In this document: in pieces, positions 18,463 to 27,467 of the stretch | Layout of the letters: each line of letters opens with the position of its first letter | Position numbering within the stretch: the first letter of the stretch is position 1 | NCBI RefSeq assembly: GCF_031200575.1 | Contig: NZ_CP133597.1 | Span: forward strand, 124,001 to 188,000 | Direction of reading: 5' to 3' | Length of the DNA stretch: 64,000 bases | Origin: Ferroplasma sp. | GTDB lineage: Archaea; Thermoplasmatota; Thermoplasmata; Thermoplasmatales; Thermoplasmataceae | The notes under the pieces: generated by a model | What the model was told of the DNA's origin: nothing | The model's database searches: none | Seen by the model: only the letters and a program-made list of their open reading frames with translations | Translations under genes and position numbers: made by a program

Positions 18463-19194
18463 ATGATAGGGATCATTAATTTATCTCATTCTGATCCACT
18501 TTACATGGCGTTCCCTGCCGGTCAAACAGTTAGGAATAGTGCTGCAGATAATCTTAAATATTTAATGGCAGGGAGTATAGAGATAGGCATGATATCACTG
18601 GTTTCTTACATAAAAAACAGGGATAAGCTGAAGCTTATCAAAAGCATGAATATACATTCCAGAGCGAATACACTATCTACGCTCCTTGTCTCAAAGCTTG
18701 ATCATTTAAAGGATAATATGAAAATAAATGTAACGTCCCTGACAAAAACCACTGAACTTTATCTAAAACTTGTCCTGGACAGAATGGGATTATCATATGT
18801 AATCTCCAATTCAAAATATTCCGACCCTGGCAATCTTTTAAAAACAGCAGATTATGCACTGATTATTGGTGATAATGCAATAGAGGCATATTCTGGAAAC
18901 CTTAACATATTAATGGACACCGGCCTGGAATTTTCAAAACAGTACCATATGTATCCGGTATATGCCATTTCAGCTGCGGCAAATGGCACAAATGTGGACG
19001 ACAGCATGGTAAATTATCTTAACGGCCGTATAGCGGAATCAAAAAAATACATTAAGGATGCAGTTGAGTTGAATTCAAAAAAATTCAATGTCAAGGAGGA
19101 GGTTATGAAGGAGTATTACAGAAGCATAGATTATTCCTTTAGTGAACCGGTGATGAAAACAGTTGAATTTGTATCAGGATTAAATGACTTGTAG
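18463..19194 (+). CDS. mqnA: chorismate dehydratase MqnA
   Basis: Dehydrates chorismate to 3-enolpyruvoylbenzoate, the first futalosine-pathway step. It has 243 residues with the periplasmic-binding-like fold of the MqnA/MqnD family. The LMAGSIEIGMISLVSYI segment and the IIGDNAIEAYSG segment near residue 140 occupy family positions. YHMYPVYAISAAANGT replaces the common PFVYAVW stretch, so this copy is divergent. MqnD is the other candidate, but position between mqnE and mqnC and the IGD-type motif suit MqnA. Start spacing of 1 nt from mqnE implies co-translation. Confidence 0.75.
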   Translation: MIGIINLSHSDPLYMAFPAGQTVRNSAADNLKYLMAGSIEIGMISLVSYIKNRDKLKLIKSMNIHSRANTLSTLLVSKLDHLKDNMKINVTSLTKTTELYLKLVLDRMGLSYVISNSKYSDPGNLLKTADYALIIGDNAIEAYSGNLNILMDTGLEFSKQYHMYPVYAISAAANGTNVDDSMVNYLNGRIAESKKYIKDAVELNSKKFNVKEEVMKEYYRSIDYSFSEPVMKTVEFVSGLNDL

Positions 19195-19254
19195 ATAATA
19201 GGCACTAATCTATAAATTGGGAACATATTTATTTTATAAAGCCATATTATAATT

Positions 19255-20352
19255 ATGATTTCTTACAGTTACATGGACAGTGTTGAAAATAAAATAAAAA
19301 ATGGCGAAACACTTGATGAAAATGAGATTGTATACCTGTACGATTCCGCCAGCCTCAGGGACCTTGGAAGGCTGGCAAGGTCAATTACTGATGAAATATC
19401 CGGAAACAGGGTCTCATTTGTTTCAAATCTCATACTAAATTATACAAATATATGCAACGTCCGCTGCCATTTCTGCGCATTTTACAGAAAGCAGACAGAT
19501 AGTGATGCATATACCCTGTCGGTGGATGGTGTTGTTGATGAAATAAAAAAATACTATGAGCCATATGGTATTAAGCAGCTGCTGATACAGGGCGGCGTAA
19601 ATTCTTTTCTTGATCTTTCATATTACACAGAATTATTTCAGAGAATAAAAAAGGAATTCCCAAGGCTTGGGATACACGGGCTTTCAACTTCCGAGTTACA
19701 CTTCATATCACTCAAGGCCCATATTCCTGTAAAAGATCTTCTAATCAAATTAAGGGAAAGTGGTCTTGAAACAATCCCGGGTGCCGGTGGAGAGATACTT
19801 GATGGCAGCGTCAGAAAAAGGATGGGACGCCCTGAGGAAAGCGGAAGGCAGTGGCTTGAGATAATGGAAGAGGCACATAAGCTGGGAATACACACATCTG
19901 CAACAATGATGTTCGGCCATCTCGAAACATCTATGGACAAGGCCCACCATATGCTCTCAATACTGGAGTTGCAGAAAAAATACCACGGATTTTTATCATT
20001 TACACCGTGGAATTTTGAGCCAGGAAACACAGAACTTGCAAAGGAGGGTTATAAATACAGATCCGGTGGAGTTTCTGTACTGAAGAACATTGCAATTGCA
20101 AGGATAGTTTTCAATAAGGATTTGCCCGTAATACAGAGCTCATGGCTCACAAATGGCATGCAGATGGCACAGATGGCAATACTCTTCGGTGCAAATGACT
20201 GGGGAGGAACAATATACGATGAAAAGGTTATACCCGCAACCGGCAAACAGGTGGGCAATCTCAGAAAAGACTATATAATTAATTCTATAAAACAGCTGAA
20301 TATGATTCCTGTTGAAAGGGATAATATGTACCGTGCCATCAAAACATATTAA
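19255..20352 (+). CDS. mqnC: cyclic dehypoxanthine futalosine synthase (radical SAM)
   Basis: Radical SAM cyclase that converts dehypoxanthine futalosine to its cyclic form in menaquinone synthesis. It has 365 residues. The cluster motif is CNVRCHFCAF near residue 65. LLIQGGVN, GAGGEILDGSVRKRMG and SATMMFGHLET are characteristic of MqnC, and FTPWNFEPGNTELA matches its C-terminal region. It is separated from mqnA by 60 nt that contain TATA-like ATATTTATTTTATAAA, so it may have its own promoter. Paired with mqnE it defines the futalosine route. Confidence 0.9.
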   Translation: MISYSYMDSVENKIKNGETLDENEIVYLYDSASLRDLGRLARSITDEISGNRVSFVSNLILNYTNICNVRCHFCAFYRKQTDSDAYTLSVDGVVDEIKKYYEPYGIKQLLIQGGVNSFLDLSYYTELFQRIKKEFPRLGIHGLSTSELHFISLKAHIPVKDLLIKLRESGLETIPGAGGEILDGSVRKRMGRPEESGRQWLEIMEEAHKLGIHTSATMMFGHLETSMDKAHHMLSILELQKKYHGFLSFTPWNFEPGNTELAKEGYKYRSGGVSVLKNIAIARIVFNKDLPVIQSSWLTNGMQMAQMAILFGANDWGGTIYDEKVIPATGKQVGNLRKDYIINSIKQLNMIPVERDNMYRAIKTY

Positions 20353-20372
20353 AAATTAATTTTATAAAATTA

Positions 20373-21674
20373 TTATTTAAAAAGTTCTATATATTTATAT
20401 GGTTTTAATTTCCCGAAACAGTATTGAACCTGCTGGAACTGGGATTTAAAGTCCCTTACCTTTTCAGCCATAGCTTCCGGCTCTTTTTTCTTTATAATTA
20501 TATCGCTGATCAATTCTGCCAGATATTTTATGTCAGATTCCTTGAAACCTATTCTGGTCACTTCCTGTGTTCCTATTCTTATCCCGCTCGGGTTCATTGA
20601 TTTTTTATTGTCATCATATGGAAGCAGGTTCTTGTTCAGTACTATATTGCAGCTTTCAAGTTTTTCAGCAACTTCCTTTCCACCGCCGTTCTTTGAAACG
20701 TCTATTGCAAGTGTATGGGATTTTGTAAATCCATTTTTTTCTCCAAGGACCTTGAAACCGTATTTGCTCAATTCAGAACCCAGTGTTTGTGCATTTTTAA
20801 TTATCTGCTTTGCATAGGATTCCCCGAAGTCAAGATGTTCTGCAAGGGTAACTCCCAGAGCTGCCATGGCATTCAAGTGGTGATTGCTTAGCGTGCCCGG
20901 GAATACTCCACGCTGGACCTTTTTCCATTTCTCCTCCTCTGTTTCACCGATAATTATTCCATGCTGTGGGCCTGGAAGTGTTTTATGTGTACTCCCGGTA
21001 ATGATCTGTGCACCCTCTCTCAGTGGATCCTGGAACTGCTTTCCACCTATTAATCCCAGAACATGTGCTGCGTCGTAGACAACTGTCGACCCGATTTCAT
21101 CAAATGTATCCCTCAGTTCTTTCAGTGGGGTCGGGAAAAGGAAAACAGACTGACCGAACCATGCCAGTTTTGGTTTAACCTCTTTCAGAACCTTTATGGT
21201 ACCGTCAATGTCAATATTCATTTCATCAACATCAAAGGGATAATTAACTGTCTTTAATCCCCTGAAGCCAACAGCACCGAATGACGCTGAACTGATATGG
21301 CCACCGCCAGATAACGCGGGCGTAGTTATAGTATCACCTGGCTTTGTAAATGCGTACAATACCGCCATGTTGGAATTGGTTCCTGAAAGTGGACGTGGGT
21401 CAACATACTTTGCATTGAACAATGCCCTTCCAAGATCTGTCACCTTATCCTCTATAAGATCGACAAACTGGTTTCCCTGATAGTATCTTTTATGTGGCAA
21501 TCCTTCTGCGTATCTGAATCCAAGATCAGTGAGAAGCATTTCCATTGCCATGGGACTCATTATATTTTCGGATGCTATAAGAGGTATGCTTTCCTCGAAA
21601 AACTTATTATGCTTCATTGCAAGTTCCCTTATAAAAAGTGCGTCCTCCAAAAATTCATCACTTTTATTTATCAT
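20373..21674 (-). CDS. glyA: serine hydroxymethyltransferase
   Basis: PLP enzyme that interconverts serine and glycine with transfer of a one-carbon unit to a pterin. It has 433 residues, fold type I. The internal aldimine lysine is Lys231 in GSTHKTLPGPQHG, with Asp201 and His204 (DAAHVLG) at the cofactor and PLIASEN and HKRYYQG at the N terminus. All expected motifs are intact. It faces mqnC convergently, 20 nt away. folP at the end of the window suggests that this cell makes a folate-type pterin as one-carbon carrier. Confidence 0.96.
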   Translation of the reverse strand: MINKSDEFLEDALFIRELAMKHNKFFEESIPLIASENIMSPMAMEMLLTDLGFRYAEGLPHKRYYQGNQFVDLIEDKVTDLGRALFNAKYVDPRPLSGTNSNMAVLYAFTKPGDTITTPALSGGGHISSASFGAVGFRGLKTVNYPFDVDEMNIDIDGTIKVLKEVKPKLAWFGQSVFLFPTPLKELRDTFDEIGSTVVYDAAHVLGLIGGKQFQDPLREGAQIITGSTHKTLPGPQHGIIIGETEEEKWKKVQRGVFPGTLSNHHLNAMAALGVTLAEHLDFGESYAKQIIKNAQTLGSELSKYGFKVLGEKNGFTKSHTLAIDVSKNGGGKEVAEKLESCNIVLNKNLLPYDDNKKSMNPSGIRIGTQEVTRIGFKESDIKYLAELISDIIIKKKEPEAMAEKVRDFKSQFQQVQYCFGKLKPYKYIELFK

Positions 21675-21726
21675 TAAATAGATAATATAAAAAGGTATAT
21701 TTATCTTTAGTTTATAAAAATAAAAT

Positions 21727-23067
21727 TTATTTTCTCTTTTTTATTGCATAGGCTGCCACTCCGATTATTGCAAGTATTGCAATAACACCTCCAGCTATGT
21801 AGTATTCTGTGTAATTGTTAACTGCCTTGAATGGAACATCAGATACCTCTATTGTATGATTGGAGAAGTGCGGTATGTACATAAGCACATACATTCCTGA
21901 TGAGCTATTTACATAGGAATAATATGCATGACTGCTGCTTGTTTCGTTCATGAGCGTTGAAACAGTGACATATGATGCTATTTTTCCATCAAATTTTACA
22001 TATGCATGCCCTGTATTTTTTGTTACATTATTGCCTATGAATATTGCCACTATTGTATGGTGATTAACAGATGAGTCCACATCAAATGTTGCTGTTGATG
22101 ATGTCTTTCCTGTAAATACCATATGAATTGAGGAATTATAATATAAGGTGCTGTTTGTCAGGGTCCCGTTAACCATGTTCAGGTCGATTTCGGATGATAC
22201 GATTCCTTTCATTATTCCGCGCATTACAGTTGTATTGTTATTAATTTTCTGCATTCCTGGTGGAACGACCATATTTACAAAAACTGGTCCTGTTTTTGCA
22301 GAGCTTATTGATATTTCATGTCCGGTAATTTTGAAAGACCCATTATGTACAAATAGCATTGCTATGGTGCCGTTGTTGTCAATAATTATCATCTGTCTTC
22401 CAGCATTTACGGTATTATTGAAATTCACCATGGTATGCATGGCAACATTTGAATTTGTGAATACACTGCTGTTTGCCTCTGCGTTAAGACTTGCATTGGC
22501 TGACGAAGAAACCTGCATGTTGCTTGTGTTGTATATAGTTGCCCCGGATGGCACATATATGTGTATCGTCCCATTATGTACCAGCATGTTTGTTTCTATT
22601 GTTGGGTTGTTATGCATTACAAAGAATGATGAGGTATTGGTATACATAAAGAGGTTCCCGATTACATTTGTACCCTGGAAGAGTAATGGGATATATGGCA
22701 TGCGTATATCAAGCGATGATGTACTGTTTGCATATAGTTTGCTTATAATCTGTGTCGATGTTAGATTATATGTTAAATTGGAGAAAACTCCACTAGTGGA
22801 ATTGAAATTTCCGGTTAGGAATCTCCCCGAAATGTTGCCTGTGGTCGTGTTATACATTAATCTTGCACCGTAATTATGCATATGTTGAAAATGCGCGTTT
22901 ATGCTGGAATTGAAATTCGCACTACCTGACATTCCATTATAACTATCCCCAGAAATTGCATTCTGCTGCACACTGCTACCTGCTGCTAGCGGAACAGCTG
23001 CAGATACCGACATGGCCATCAGTATGACAACCAATAATGTTAAAACTATTTTAGCTTTCATAAACAT
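21727..23067 (-). CDS. putative surface glycoprotein with signal peptide and C-terminal anchor
   Basis: Not recognised by family. It has 446 residues, an N-terminal signal peptide (about 5-25, ending near VSAA), a long beta-rich extracellular part and one membrane segment at about 420-440 followed by KKRK. The ectodomain holds dozens of N-x-S/T sequons and is rich in Asn, Thr, Ser, Met and His, with almost no Cys. Segments such as MLVHNGTIHIYVPSGA and MLFVHNGSFKITG look like loosely repeated beta units. Topology fits a type I cell-surface protein of a wall-less archaeon. It stands alone on the minus strand. Confidence 0.7.
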   Translation of the reverse strand: MFMKAKIVLTLLVVILMAMSVSAAVPLAAGSSVQQNAISGDSYNGMSGSANFNSSINAHFQHMHNYGARLMYNTTTGNISGRFLTGNFNSTSGVFSNLTYNLTSTQIISKLYANSTSSLDIRMPYIPLLFQGTNVIGNLFMYTNTSSFFVMHNNPTIETNMLVHNGTIHIYVPSGATIYNTSNMQVSSSANASLNAEANSSVFTNSNVAMHTMVNFNNTVNAGRQMIIIDNNGTIAMLFVHNGSFKITGHEISISSAKTGPVFVNMVVPPGMQKINNNTTVMRGIMKGIVSSEIDLNMVNGTLTNSTLYYNSSIHMVFTGKTSSTATFDVDSSVNHHTIVAIFIGNNVTKNTGHAYVKFDGKIASYVTVSTLMNETSSSHAYYSYVNSSSGMYVLMYIPHFSNHTIEVSDVPFKAVNNYTEYYIAGGVIAILAIIGVAAYAIKKRK

Positions 23068-23112
23068 AAACCTAAATTTGGATATTTATATCTTACTAAT
23101 GAAAAACTAAAA

Positions 23113-23123
23113 AAATTTTATAA
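23113..23123 (+). promoter_or_regulatory. TATA box of the DTD2 gene
   Basis: AATTTTATAAT is centred about 27 nt before the ATG at 23145, consistent with a leaderless start. Confidence 0.5.
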
Positions 23124-23144
23124 TGGATTTCTAAATAAGGCGGC

Positions 23145-23918
23145 ATGATTTTAATTATTGCGTCCAGGAAAGATGGTGCCAGCATGGAGATGGCAGATAA
23201 AATGATTCGCCTGTATAATTTCAGGCAGGAAAATACTGACACGTTTACATACAGGAATTATAAACTCCTTTTTATTGGTAATTTGCATATTTACAACAAT
23301 GTGGAAAATCTGGATGATTCAATTGAAAAAGTGGTATTTCTATCCAAGCATTCATCCAGTGCAGGGGTTAAATCACTTACGGTGCATCCAGTGGGAAATT
23401 TGAGGAAGGCAGAACTTGGCGGGTTTGATAATGTAATAGTGCCTTCTGATCCAGAGGGTATGGGTGCGTCACTGAGATATATAAAAAGTAACTATCATGG
23501 GAACTACTTTGAAATTACATTTGAGGCCACGCACCATGGGCCTTATCTGGAAAAACCATCGTACTTTATAGAAATAGGCACAACAGAAAATGAATGGAAA
23601 ATGGATGGAATTGCAGAGTTAATGGCAAGGTCTGTAATAGATGGTGAAATTATAAAATATAAAAATTATGTTGGAGTAGGAGGTGGCCATTATGCACCAA
23701 AACTCAGTTCCTATTTTTTCGAAAATGAAATAAACATAGGGCACATAATTCCGAAATATATCCACGAGACAATATCCATTGAAGAAATAGAAAGTACAGT
23801 AAAGAAAACACCAGAATGTAGGGGATTCCTCATGGACGCACATGGTACTAAGGGCAGGGTCAAGGATATGATAGGAAAAATAGCAGATGAAATGAACCTT
23901 GAAATTATAAAGATATAA
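23145..23918 (+). CDS. dtdA: archaeal D-aminoacyl-tRNA deacylase (DTD2)
   Basis: Hydrolyses D-amino acids mischarged on tRNA, protecting translation from D-amino acids. It has 257 residues, the usual size. Family motifs are FEATHHGPYLEKPSYFIEIG near residue 127, GGGHYAPKLS near 184 and the C-terminal MDAHGTKGR. It is not related to bacterial Dtd1. It begins a plus-strand run followed by a threonine-synthase-like gene, a DUF1611 gene and a MurL-like gene. At least the latter two families have been linked to D-glutamate chemistry, which makes this neighbourhood notable. Confidence 0.92.
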   Translation: MILIIASRKDGASMEMADKMIRLYNFRQENTDTFTYRNYKLLFIGNLHIYNNVENLDDSIEKVVFLSKHSSSAGVKSLTVHPVGNLRKAELGGFDNVIVPSDPEGMGASLRYIKSNYHGNYFEITFEATHHGPYLEKPSYFIEIGTTENEWKMDGIAELMARSVIDGEIIKYKNYVGVGGGHYAPKLSSYFFENEINIGHIIPKYIHETISIEEIESTVKKTPECRGFLMDAHGTKGRVKDMIGKIADEMNLEIIKI

Positions 23919-23965
23919 TTTTTCTAAAGTTAAATTATAAATAAGTGAAATATAATTTTATCCGG

Positions 23966-24025
23966 TGTTTATATAGATGATTGCCAGTGCCATGGCAAAT
24001 CATTGCATACTCAATGTTTATATAG
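23966..24025 (+). promoter_or_regulatory. duplicated TATA box upstream of the thrC-like gene
   Basis: The 11-mer TGTTTATATAG occurs at 23966-23976 and again at 24015-24025. Both are good archaeal TATA boxes. The second would place transcription start near 24046, just before the ATG at 24058. The first would give a start near 23997, a longer leader. Two promoters, or one promoter and a relic, are both possible. Confidence 0.4.
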
Positions 24026-24057
24026 TAATTAATATTATAATGATATCAGTGAAAAAA

Positions 24058-24993
24058 ATGGAAATAGAAACTGAAGATAAGCCTCCAGGTAGTCCGTTAA
24101 TCAGGGATTTTGATATTGGAAATTATCTAGGGAACAGTAATTTTTTCCTCAAATATGAGGGCGTAAATCCTACAGGAACCCAGAAGGATAGAATTTCTAA
24201 AAAACATGTTGAAAATGCCATAGAGAAAGGTTACAGCGAAATATCTGTGGCAACATGTGGAAACTATGGTGCATCCATAGCATATTACGCAAGGGCAATG
24301 GGCATAAAAGCCATTGTTGGAATTCCATCTGAATATTCAAATTCAAGATATGCAGAGATAGCAGCGTACGGTGCAGAAGTCATAGAGAAGCCACTCAAAT
24401 ATGAGGAAATGGTTGAATATATGAGGGATGAAGCGGGGAAAAATGGCTGGTATGATGCAAGCCCTGGATCACAGAACAGTGATCTCGATGTGGCAGGTTA
24501 CAGTGAAATAGCCTATGAAATTTATGAGCAGTTAGGATTTGCCCCTGATTATGTCTCTGTGCCAGTTGGAAATGGAACAACAATGTACGGCATATATTAT
24601 GGATTTCTCAAATTGATGAGAAATGGAAGGTCTGATAAAGTCCCATCGTTCATAGCGTCCAGCACAGATGGGGGCAATCCAGTGGTTTATTCATTCATGA
24701 ATGGGTTCAGAAGGATAGTTGAACTTGATCAGGATAGTATAGTGGAGACCCATAGCAACGAGCCACTGATAGCATACAGGTCATATGATGGTCAGAAAGC
24801 ACTTGATGTGCTTTATAAAACAAAGGGCAGGGCATCGTATGTATCTGATGAAGACATGATAAATATGTCAGCAGGGTTCAGGGAAATAGATCATCTATCG
24901 GTACTGCCTGCATCGGCTTCGGCTGCTTTGGCTGCATTAAAATATGCTAGGAATAAAAGTTGTGTGATAGTATTAACTGGAAGTGATAAATAA
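24058..24993 (+). CDS. thrC: threonine synthase-like PLP enzyme
   Basis: Fold type II PLP enzyme most similar to threonine synthase, which makes threonine from O-phosphohomoserine. The PLP lysine is in NPTGTQKDR, the phosphate-binding loop region is ATCGNYGASIAYYA, and SVPVGNGTTMYGIYYGF and LPASASAALAAL are family signatures. Length is about 311 residues, short for ThrC. Upstream in-frame ATGs at 24040 and 23977 exist, but 23977 lies on top of a TATA box. It is followed directly by a DUF1611 gene (stop/start overlap). A different beta-elimination or replacement substrate is possible given that partner. Confidence 0.72.
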   Translation: MEIETEDKPPGSPLIRDFDIGNYLGNSNFFLKYEGVNPTGTQKDRISKKHVENAIEKGYSEISVATCGNYGASIAYYARAMGIKAIVGIPSEYSNSRYAEIAAYGAEVIEKPLKYEEMVEYMRDEAGKNGWYDASPGSQNSDLDVAGYSEIAYEIYEQLGFAPDYVSVPVGNGTTMYGIYYGFLKLMRNGRSDKVPSFIASSTDGGNPVVYSFMNGFRRIVELDQDSIVETHSNEPLIAYRSYDGQKALDVLYKTKGRASYVSDEDMINMSAGFREIDHLSVLPASASAALAALKYARNKSCVIVLTGSDK

Positions 24994-26021
24994 TGGAAAA
25001 GGCAGTGATTCTCTCAGAGGGATGTTTTGCAACAACATACGGTAAAACGGCTAATGGACTTGTGAGGTACAGTAAAAGATATGAAATCGTATCTGTAATA
25101 GATTCGAGATATTACGGCATGGATGCCGGATATGTCCTCATGGGCAGGCAGGATGGCATAAGAATTGTAAGTACCGTACAGGAGGCAAAGAATCTTGGGG
25201 CAACAACAATGATAGTGGGTGTTGCAACCGACGGTGGGTATCTTCCTGTAGAATATAGAAAATTTGTTTCAGATGCAATAGAAAGTGGAATGAATATCGT
25301 CAGCGGGCTGCACCAGTATATCAGCAACGACCGTGAGTTCAGCAGGATGGCTCAGAAATACGGTGTTCAGATAACAGATGTAAGGAAGATGTTCAATGGC
25401 TATGAATATTCATTTACGGGGAAAATTGAGGAGGTAAAATCAAAAAAGATTGCAGTGCTGGGGACTGATAGTGCAATAGGTAAAAGAACTACAGCTGTTT
25501 ACCTGAACGATGCCATGAACAGGCAGGGGAAAAGTTCAGAATTGATCGGTACTGGTCAAACCTCATGGATGCAGGGCTTTCCATACACGGTTGTCATGGA
25601 TTCCATAATAAATGATTTTGTTGCAGGTTCCCTGGAGTACATAACTTACAGGGCATGGCTGGAAAAGCACCCCCAGTACATGTTCCTTGAGGGACAGGGT
25701 TCAATACTTCATCCTGCATATCCTGGGGGGTTCGAGATCATAGGTGCAATGAGACCAGATGCCATTATTCTCCAGCATGCGCCAAAAAGGAAATACTATG
25801 ATGGGTTTCCTGAATTCCCCATAGAACCACTGGACAAGTATATAAAGGTACTTGAGCTGGTATCCAGCAAGAAGGTAATTGCAATATCCCTTAACACAGA
25901 AAACATGGAGCCCTATGAGATAGATAATGAAAAGGTAAAACTGGAAAGACAGTATGGAATACCTGTTTTTGACCCGCTTCAGGAATTCGAAAGCATTACA
26001 GGCGTTATATCAGATTTATAA
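24993..26021 (+). CDS. DUF1611 family P-loop protein (DgcN-like)
   Basis: Two-domain protein of 342 residues. The N-terminal 135 residues form a Rossmann-like DUF1611_N domain. The C-terminal domain carries a nucleotide-binding loop GTDSAIGKRTT near residue 154, then GQTSWMQG and FLEGQGSILHPAYPGG. Bacterial and haloarchaeal relatives (DgcN) have been linked to D-glutamate N-acetylation, often beside a dipeptide or Glu epimerase gene. That link is from memory and the substrate here is not shown. The start overlaps the stop of the threonine-synthase-like gene by 1 nt, and the MurL-like gene follows after 30 nt. Confidence 0.8.
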   Translation: MEKAVILSEGCFATTYGKTANGLVRYSKRYEIVSVIDSRYYGMDAGYVLMGRQDGIRIVSTVQEAKNLGATTMIVGVATDGGYLPVEYRKFVSDAIESGMNIVSGLHQYISNDREFSRMAQKYGVQITDVRKMFNGYEYSFTGKIEEVKSKKIAVLGTDSAIGKRTTAVYLNDAMNRQGKSSELIGTGQTSWMQGFPYTVVMDSIINDFVAGSLEYITYRAWLEKHPQYMFLEGQGSILHPAYPGGFEIIGAMRPDAIILQHAPKRKYYDGFPEFPIEPLDKYIKVLELVSSKKVIAISLNTENMEPYEIDNEKVKLERQYGIPVFDPLQEFESITGVISDL

Positions 26022-26051
26022 ACGTCTGTTACATTATACATAGGGGAATAA

Positions 26052-27467
26052 ATGTACATCGATAACATAATTTCTTTCAATAGTATAGAGGTCAGCATAG
26101 ATAAAATAGAAAAACGCAGAATAACAGGGTACATAAAGCTCGATGATTTCAGTTACAGGTTAATTTTTACATACGCAGAGGATATAGATGTGGACAGGAA
26201 TATAGCCGGATTAATACTTACAATGCCGGCAATAAATTACACATATTTCTCCAGAAAACTCTTACTGAATTTTCCGGTCAGCCAGAGGGATATAAAACTT
26301 ATAAGGGATTTCATGGTCATAAATGCCCATGAGGTGTTCATTAATAAGATAATTAACAGAAGGTATGATTATATCAAACCAGAATTTATTCCAGCAGAAA
26401 GCGACATAAACAAAGAAAACGCAGATGGGATCACAGAGCTTGTATGCCCAGAAATCGTAAAGGATGAAAATCCATGGATTACTTACAGGGAAAAGGTTGC
26501 AATAATGTCATCCGGAGGAAAGGAGAGCCTTCTGGCATTCGGAATATTCAATGAAATAAACAGATCGGAAAACAACTATGCATTTTATTTTGAAGAATCA
26601 GGTTCACACTGGTTAACTGCAAAGACAGCATATGATTATTACAGGAACAACTTCGGCAATGTAATGAAGGTCTGGTCAAACACTGATAGATTCTATCATG
26701 AAGCTTTAAAACACCTGAAAATAATCAGGCAGGAAATGATAGATATAAGATCGGATGATTATCCCATACAGGTATTCATTTTTCCGCTGTACATATTCCT
26801 TCTTCTTCCAATGATCAGGAAGTATAAGATAGGAAACATAATAATGGGCGATGAATTTGATGATCCCCGCGGCATGGAGGATTATAAGGGCCTGAAATAT
26901 TATTATGGAATATTTGACCAGACATATGATTTTAACAGGATGATCTCTGCTTATTTCCGTGATAAGGGGATAAACAGTGAAGTTTACTCCATAGTTTATC
27001 CGGTAACCGGATACGTTGAAGAAAAAATACTGATGGAAAGGTATAGAAACCTATTCCTTCAGCAACGGTCATGCCACTCCTGCCATGAAAAAGATGGTGT
27101 TATCTATCCTTGTGGAAAATGCTCCAAATGCCTGGGTATTTTATTATTTATAGAATCTGCAGGTGGTGACCCCAGGGATATAATGTATTCTGATACAGAC
27201 ATAAGACTGCTCGGGCGCAGGCTTTTAAAATCCCGGTTAAGGTTGGATCCTGATGAGAGGCAGTATGCAGAATCTAAGATCGGGTTTTCTGATAATAAGA
27301 ATATGGAAATAAACCATGTTGCGGGAATGCATATAATGCCCTATGAAAAAGATGTACTGTCAGCAGTCCCGGAAAATTTCAGGCCTTCCATAAAGAAAAT
27401 TTTATCCGGGTATACTGATGGAACATATGAGCTAAAGGATAATGCATGGGTAAGAGTTCAGAAATAA
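26052..27467 (+). CDS. PP-loop enzyme resembling MurL glutamate epimerase
   Basis: Protein of 471 residues. An N-terminal domain of about 130 residues of unclear nature precedes a core with the ATP-pyrophosphatase-like loop SSGGKESLLAFG near residue 155. Further on are MGDEFDDPRG and a cysteine cluster HSCHEKDG...CGKCSKCLGIL near residues 350-375, a likely metal site. This loop-plus-CxxCxxC layout is what I recall for MurL, the ATP-dependent L-Glu to D-Glu epimerase of peptidoglycan precursors in Xanthomonas. A wall-less archaeon has no peptidoglycan, so another substrate is implied. Other PP-loop enzymes remain possible. Confidence 0.6.
   Translation: MYIDNIISFNSIEVSIDKIEKRRITGYIKLDDFSYRLIFTYAEDIDVDRNIAGLILTMPAINYTYFSRKLLLNFPVSQRDIKLIRDFMVINAHEVFINKIINRRYDYIKPEFIPAESDINKENADGITELVCPEIVKDENPWITYREKVAIMSSGGKESLLAFGIFNEINRSENNYAFYFEESGSHWLTAKTAYDYYRNNFGNVMKVWSNTDRFYHEALKHLKIIRQEMIDIRSDDYPIQVFIFPLYIFLLLPMIRKYKIGNIIMGDEFDDPRGMEDYKGLKYYYGIFDQTYDFNRMISAYFRDKGINSEVYSIVYPVTGYVEEKILMERYRNLFLQQRSCHSCHEKDGVIYPCGKCSKCLGILLFIESAGGDPRDIMYSDTDIRLLGRRLLKSRLRLDPDERQYAESKIGFSDNKNMEINHVAGMHIMPYEKDVLSAVPENFRPSIKKILSGYTDGTYELKDNAWVRVQK

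Noticed and set aside
22148-22873. A 241-residue open frame antisense to the surface protein gene
   Set aside because: The sense frame has a signal peptide and anchor; the antisense frame starts and ends without context or motifs.
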